This document shows positions 8,253 through 12,007 of a DNA stretch of 12,007 nucleotides, piece after piece. The notes beneath the pieces are model-generated. The model made no database searches and had not been told where the DNA came from. It saw only the letters and a program-made list of their open reading frames with translations. Numbering within the stretch: the stretch's first letter is position 1; the number at the start of each line of letters is the position of its first letter. The position numbers and the translations under genes are program-made. The stretch comes from Ignavibacteria bacterium UBA4661 (GTDB lineage: Bacteria; Bacteroidota; Ignavibacteria; Kapaibacteriales; UBA4661), in NCBI GenBank assembly GCA_002405405.1, contig DHLT01000105.1, positions 1-12,007 of the forward strand, given 5' to 3'.

Positions 8253-10172
8253 TTACCGTACAACGACGACGGGAATATCTAATTCATGACGTACGCCGGT
8301 AATGGTACTCCCGAAGATAATATCTTTGATGCCACGGTGTCCATGACCACCCATAACCAGCATGTCAATGTTTTGTTCGCGAGTAATACGAACAATTTCT
8401 TTCGTCACATTGCCAAATCCAAGTTGATGGTGGGTGGGAATACCCTTGTCGCTGAGGGAACGTTGCAGTTGTGTCAGGTACTCTTCGTCTTCACGAGCTT
8501 CGGCATCATAACTTTGTGCACCAAATACTTGCCCTACGGCACTTTCAACAACATGAATAAGCATAACTTCAGCATCATATTGACGAGCAAGCTGGCAAGC
8601 ATGGCTCAGCGTGCGTTTATCGTCTTTGGTAAAGGCAAGTGTTACGCCGATGCGCTTGAATTCCAGTGATTCTAATTGTACCGTGCCATCAGTGGTAATA
8701 AATTCTTCTGAGAGCATTGCCCATGCTTGTTCTTTACGCTGTTTACGTGTTGGAAAAAAAGGATGAATTGCAACATAGAGCAATAAGCCAATGATGAAAG
8801 TAATGCCCACAAAACACAGGAGTTTCAAGCCCGGTGGTTCGGGGCTTACAAAGACATCTATCATGACATCAGCAACAAGTTTGCCATTGAGTCCTATAAT
8901 AATCAGTGCTGCACACCACGCCGCAATGAGTACCATTGTGCGATTTGCAAAGACTCCCATTGTTACGCGATCGCTCGTAAAATGAATCAGAGGTATAATA
9001 GCAAAAGGGAGTTGTAAACTCAGAACAACTTGCGAAACAATGAGAAGTTCATAAACTCCGTGTTCACCATGATACGACAACACAAAGACGGCAGGAACAA
9101 TAGCAACAAATCGAGTGATAATCCTGCGTAAATAAGGACGCATCCGAAAATTCAAAAAACCTTCCATGACAACCTGCCCTGCAAGTGTGCCGGTAATTGT
9201 CGAAGATTGTCCTGCGGCAATGAGTGCAATTGCAAAGGCAATACCTGCCAGCGATGAACCTAGCAAAGGTGAGAGTAGTTGGTGCGCATCTTGCAATTCG
9301 CGCACTTGGATGCCATTTTTGAAAAAGACAGCTGCCGACAACACAAGGATTGCCATATTGACAAAGAGTGCTCCATTGAGGGCAACAACAGAATCAATAA
9401 CATTGTACTTGATAGCAGAGCGTTTTCCCTCTTCATTTTGCTCGAATGCCCTTGTCTGAACGAGTGCCGAGTGCAAGTACAGATTATGAGGCATGACCGT
9501 AGCACCAATAATCCCGATAACAATGTATAGCCCACCATGTGGTATACTGGGGGCTAATCCACCGAAAATGGACGGAATATGAGGTTGCGCAAGAAAAAGC
9601 TCTAAAAGAAAACATCCGCCAATTGTAGCAACAAGCGCGAGAATAAACGCCTCAAATGTTCTCATGCCAAAGTGTTGTATTGCAAGCAGGAGGAATGTAT
9701 CGGCAGCAGTAATCAGTACACCCCACAACAATGGAATATGAAAAAGCAACTGCAACCCTACCGCGGTGCCGATAATTTCTGCCAAATCACACGCGGCAAT
9801 AGCAATTTCACAGAGTATCCATAAACAAACTGCCACCGGTTTCGGATAGTGATCTCGACATGCTTGAGCGAGGTCGCGTCCGGTAACAATACCGAGCCGT
9901 GCTGAAAGAATTTGCAAGAGAATAGCCATAGCATTGGACAAAACCAGAACCCAAACGAAAGTGTAACCAAAGCGCGCTCCACCCTCGATATCTGTTGCCC
10001 AATTGCCCGGATCCATATAGCCAACACTGACCAAATAAGCAGGACCGAGAAAAGCAAAAATGCGTTTGAATGTTGTTGTGCCGGCAGGAATCTGCACACT
10101 GCGGTGCACTTCCGAAAGAGATGTGTGCTGATCCTGTGGGTTGTCGGTAGTCTGTTGTTGAGAATGAAGCAT
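8253..10172 (-). CDS. mntH: Nramp Mn/Fe transporter (MntH) with C-terminal UspA domain
   Basis: This is an inner-membrane, proton-coupled divalent-metal importer of the Nramp family, favouring Mn2+ and Fe2+, with a cytoplasmic universal-stress domain attached. Numbering here is from the GTG at 10208 (651 residues). The ATG at 10172 (residue 13) is the likelier start, though neither has a Shine-Dalgarno. Metal-site motifs are DPGNW in TM1 (66-70) and A236-T-V-M239-PHN in TM6, where the Met favours soft transition metals. GQSSTITGTLAGQVVMEGF (333-351) is the conserved TM9-region signature. About eleven membrane helices end near 482. Residues about 513-651 are a complete UspA domain with the ATP-binding pattern G-2x-G-9x-G-S (G620, G623, G633, S634), so it probably binds nucleotide. 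E. coli MntH, about 410 residues, lacks this domain. The gene follows mntR by 84 bases and probably shares its transcript. The UspA part may sense ATP or energy state and gate uptake; that is inference. Confidence 0.95.
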   Translation of the reverse strand: MLHSQQQTTDNPQDQHTSLSEVHRSVQIPAGTTTFKRIFAFLGPAYLVSVGYMDPGNWATDIEGGARFGYTFVWVLVLSNAMAILLQILSARLGIVTGRDLAQACRDHYPKPVAVCLWILCEIAIAACDLAEIIGTAVGLQLLFHIPLLWGVLITAADTFLLLAIQHFGMRTFEAFILALVATIGGCFLLELFLAQPHIPSIFGGLAPSIPHGGLYIVIGIIGATVMPHNLYLHSALVQTRAFEQNEEGKRSAIKYNVIDSVVALNGALFVNMAILVLSAAVFFKNGIQVRELQDAHQLLSPLLGSSLAGIAFAIALIAAGQSSTITGTLAGQVVMEGFLNFRMRPYLRRIITRFVAIVPAVFVLSYHGEHGVYELLIVSQVVLSLQLPFAIIPLIHFTSDRVTMGVFANRTMVLIAAWCAALIIIGLNGKLVADVMIDVFVSPEPPGLKLLCFVGITFIIGLLLYVAIHPFFPTRKQRKEQAWAMLSEEFITTDGTVQLESLEFKRIGVTLAFTKDDKRTLSHACQLARQYDAEVMLIHVVESAVGQVFGAQSYDAEAREDEEYLTQLQRSLSDKGIPTHHQLGFGNVTKEIVRITREQNIDMLVMGGHGHRGIKDIIFGSTITGVRHELDIPVVVVR

Positions 10173-10256
10173 AGATTTGTACAAAGAGAGTCTGCCAGAT
10201 AGCAACACATTATGCTGGATGCATGTTGTACATATGCAGATATGAGAAAAGTATTG

Positions 10257-10925
10257 TTAAGCAATAATTTCAACAAAGATGTTGTGTGCAGTCTCCGACC
10301 CAATGCTGCAAGAGGTTTCACCGACTTGAAGCGTAATTGGACCATCGAATGGTTCTTGGGTAACAATTCGTACAACGGTGCCGGGTTTCAAACCAAGTTT
10401 TTCAACATAACGAAGAAAATCAGGTGATTCGCTATTCACACGACGAATCGTCAGGTCTGTGTCTACAGCACAGCCATATAATGGCAGTCGATGTAAAAAC
10501 GGCAATGAACCGTCACGTGCAGGAATTGGATCGCCGTGGGGATCATATTGTGGCGATCCAAGCAGTGCATCGACTTTATCTTCAAATTCTTCTGAAATGT
10601 GATGTTCTAAACGCTCGGCTTCTTCATGAACTCTATCCCATGAGTAGCCCAATGCTTGCGTTAGATATAATTCTAACAAACGATGATGACGAATAATCTC
10701 AAGAGCAATATTCATACCGGCAGGTGTGAGTTTTACACCGCGATACGACTCATGTTCTGCAAGGCGCAATTCAGCTAATTTTTTACACATGTTCGTAACG
10801 GATGCAGACGATACATTCATAACTTTAGCAATCTCATTGGTGGTTGCATTACCCTGCTCTTGGAGCTTGTAAATCACTTTGATGTAATCCTGCGTATTGG
10901 CACTGAGCATAGAATCGTTTGGCAT
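10257..10925 (-). CDS. mntR: DtxR/MntR-family metal-dependent transcriptional regulator
   Basis: This is a cytoplasmic repressor that binds DNA when loaded with Mn2+ or Fe2+, most likely controlling the mntH gene behind it. The frame is open from a TTG at 10937. The ATG at 10925 is preferred and gives 222 residues. Numbering below is from the TTG. The winged helix-turn-helix spans about 11-72 (NEIAKVMNVSSASVTNMCKKL, recognition helix near 44-54). The dimerisation and metal-binding domain spans about 73-140 (HHRLLELYL, VHEEAERLEHHISEEFEDKVDALL). A C-terminal FeoA/SH3-like domain spans about 150-226. Putative ligands are D17, H85, H104, E108, E111 and H112. E108 replaces the Cys of iron-type DtxR, as in manganese-type MntR. 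K20 stands where B. subtilis MntR has the ligand Glu11, resembling the Arg of DtxR. The presence of the third domain also resembles DtxR/IdeR. The name mntR rests on context plus E108; iron sensing is not excluded. Confidence 0.9.
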   Translation of the reverse strand: MPNDSMLSANTQDYIKVIYKLQEQGNATTNEIAKVMNVSSASVTNMCKKLAELRLAEHESYRGVKLTPAGMNIALEIIRHHRLLELYLTQALGYSWDRVHEEAERLEHHISEEFEDKVDALLGSPQYDPHGDPIPARDGSLPFLHRLPLYGCAVDTDLTIRRVNSESPDFLRYVEKLGLKPGTVVRIVTQEPFDGPITLQVGETSCSIGSETAHNIFVEIIA

Positions 10926-10932
10926 GGAAAAA

Positions 10933-10975
10933 AGCAATTTTTGTTTTGCTAAAAATAAATTTAGCCGAAACTAAA
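10933..10975. promoter_or_regulatory. Phased inverted repeats, probable mntR autoregulatory operator
   Basis: CTAAA (10949-10953), TTTAG (10960-10964) and CTAAA (10971-10975) start exactly 11 bp apart, making two overlapping palindromes with 6-bp spacers. The left one is GCTAAA-6-TTTAGC and the right one TTTAG-6-CTAAA. A third inverted repeat, AGCAA-8-TTGCT (10933-10950), overlaps the left edge. They lie 8 to 50 bases before the mntR ATG. DtxR-family operators are AT-rich palindromes with TTAG/CTAA arms, so self-regulation by the gene product is a reasonable inference. Confidence 0.5.
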
Positions 10976-10999
10976 AAAATCCGATGATTTTTATCACGG
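10973..10999 (-). terminator. Terminator-like hairpin in the mntR leader
   Basis: Read on the minus strand, CCGTGAT, loop AAAA, ATCATCGG (one bulged base) is followed by A and a run of seven T. No minus-strand gene lies upstream between here and gyrA, which runs the other way. If it works, it sits either upstream of the mntR promoter as an insulator or inside the leader as an attenuator. The stem is short, so activity is uncertain. Confidence 0.3.
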
Positions 11000-11046
11000 A
11001 TAAATTTTCAGCATCTTTTTCAAGGCAGTAAAGAGAATTACCACTT

Positions 11047-11121
11047 CCGAAAACACTTGGTTTTCCGTATTTTTCGGTCTTTAAATTTCCGTGCCTTTTT
11101 TGATACAAGAACAAATCTTGT
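11047..11121 (+). promoter_or_regulatory. Inverted repeats in the gyrA upstream region
   Basis: CCGAAAA (11047-11053) can pair either with TTTTCGG (11071-11077), or, as GAAAAC (11049-11054), with GTTTTC (11060-11065), so two mutually exclusive hairpins are possible. Further on, ACAAGA-5-TCTTGT (11105-11121) is a perfect inverted repeat about 50 bases before the gyrA ATG. A TTGATA hexamer (11100-11105) abuts it, but no good -10 follows. These may be operators or leader structures. Confidence 0.25.
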
Positions 11122-11172
11122 CAGTGATTCACAATATTTATTTTTTCATTTTTCCTTCCCTAAGAGTATTCT

Positions 11173-12007
11173 ATGTCCTCAACCGGTAGCCAGCGTATTG
11201 TACCTGTAACAATGGAAGACGAGATGCGTAACTCGTACCTCGATTATTCGATGTCGGTTATTGTTTCTCGTGCATTGCCTGATGTTCGTGATGGTCTCAA
11301 GCCCGTACATCGGCGCATTTTGTATGGTATGACAGAACTTGGTCTTGCGCCCAATCGCCCGTACAAAAAATCAGCGCGTATTGTCGGTGAAGTTCTTGGT
11401 AAATATCATCCGCATGGTGATGGCTCGGTCTATGATGCTATGGTGCGTCTTGCACAAGATTGGTCTATGCGTTATCCTCTTGTGGATGGTCAGGGAAATT
11501 TCGGTTCGGTCGATGGTGATTCTCCGGCGGCAATGCGTTATACTGAAGCACGGCTCGCATCACTCTCTTCAGAAGTTTTACGCGATCTTGAAAAAAACAC
11601 GGTAGATTTTCGTCCGAATTTTGACGACTCTCTGCAAGAGCCAAGCGTAATGCCTACTGTAGCACCGCTTCTACTTGTGAATGGTGCAGGCGGTATTGCT
11701 GTCGGTATGGCAACGAATATTCCACCGCATAATCTCACGGAAGTGGTCAATGGCTTGCTTGCCATGATTGAAAATCCGAATATCACCGATGAGGAAATGC
11801 TCAAGCATATCATCGCACCGGATTTTCCAACAGGGGGTATTATTTATGGCTATGAGGGCGTGCGCGATGCCTATATGACAGGGCGTGGACGAGTTTTGGT
11901 ACGTGCTCGTGCAGCATTTGAGAAACAAAAAAATGGTCGTGAAAGCATTGTTGTTACTGAGTTACCCTACCAAGTCAACAAAGCAAGTTTAATTGAAAAA
12001 ATTGCCG
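11173..12007 (+). CDS. gyrA: DNA gyrase subunit A, N-terminal part (cut by window end)
   Basis: GyrA is the DNA-cleaving subunit of gyrase, which with GyrB introduces negative supercoils using ATP. The first 278 codons are present. [37 protein letters not shown] (14-50) is the classic opening. The winged-helix breakage-reunion region follows, with the catalytic tyrosine at Y123 in [14 protein letters not shown]-type [22 protein letters not shown] (166-187) and ELPYQVNK (263-270) lead into the tower. [17 protein letters not shown] favours GyrA over ParC. In the quinolone-resistance region, [14 protein letters not shown] (77-90), the residue matching E. coli Ser83 is Gly84, while the Asp87 equivalent (D88) is kept. 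The ATG at 11173 is preferred. The next Met (14) would remove only a short leader. The gene diverges from mntR, with about 250 bases between them. Confidence 0.96.
   Translation, partial: MSSTGSQRIVPVTMEDEMRNSYLDYSMSVIVSRALPDVRDGLKPVHRRILYGMTELGLAPNRPYKKSARIVGEVLGKYHPHGDGSVYDAMVRLAQDWSMRYPLVDGQGNFGSVDGDSPAAMRYTEARLASLSSEVLRDLEKNTVDFRPNFDDSLQEPSVMPTVAPLLLVNGAGGIAVGMATNIPPHNLTEVVNGLLAMIENPNITDEEMLKHIIAPDFPTGGIIYGYEGVRDAYMTGRGRVLVRARAAFEKQKNGRESIVVTELPYQVNKASLIEKIA

Noticed and set aside
10220..10238. TGCAT-9-ATGCA inverted repeat between mntR and mntH as a second operator
   Set aside because: The arms are only five bases, do not resemble the TTTAG/CTAAA sites upstream of mntR, and partly overlap a possible GTG start region; support is too thin to call.
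9758..10375. A 205-codon minus-strand frame overlapping mntH and the end of mntR
   Set aside because: It runs out of frame across two well-supported genes and its Leu/Cys/Ser-rich translation matches nothing; it is a shadow frame.

Overview
The window reads as ordinary chromosome of a Gram-negative bacterium of the Bacteroidota/Chlorobiota side of the FCB group. The pointers are two SusC/SusD-type outer-membrane uptake loci, lipoproteins with typical type II signal peptides, weak or absent Shine-Dalgarno sequences before most genes, and a moderate GC content. An Ignavibacteria- or Kapabacteria-like lineage is possible, but that placement is inference; no rRNA or other decisive marker is present.

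Layout. (1) 89-862 (+): tatC, the core membrane subunit of the Tat exporter. (2) 863-1324: a non-coding spacer rich in small inverted repeats. (3) 1325-1717 (+): only the C-terminal end of a SusC-family TonB-dependent transporter. It is followed by an intact SusD-like lipoprotein gene of the SusD-like_2 type (1760-3163) and a strong intrinsic terminator (3235-3277). (4) 3278-3569: a leader region with four ATCGG/CCGAT half-sites, then a complete susC homologue (3570-6731) and a classical susD/ragB homologue (6771-8162). A hairpin terminator at 8198-8230 serves both this unit and the convergent one. (5) On the minus strand, a DtxR/MntR-type metal regulator (10925-10257) is followed by an Nramp Mn/Fe transporter fused to a C-terminal universal-stress (UspA) domain (10172-8253). 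Phased inverted repeats lie just upstream of the regulator. (6) 11173-12007 (+): the 5' part of gyrA, cut by the window edge.

How the genes work together. Each SusC/SusD pair would form a lidded TonB-dependent channel in the outer membrane, with SusD as the surface lipoprotein that captures the nutrient. No glycoside hydrolase, protease or sigma/anti-sigma pair sits nearby, so the substrate is open. The first pair is broken because its channel gene lacks roughly 85-90% of its length. mntR and mntH form a probable metal-homeostasis operon in which the regulator senses Mn/Fe and represses uptake. tatC and gyrA are housekeeping genes.

I found no CRISPR array, RNA gene, insertion sequence, phage gene or defence system. 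The points most worth a second look are the susC remnant with its intact susD, the MntH-UspA fusion, the 11-bp phased operator-like repeats before mntR, and a glycine at the quinolone-contact position of GyrA.
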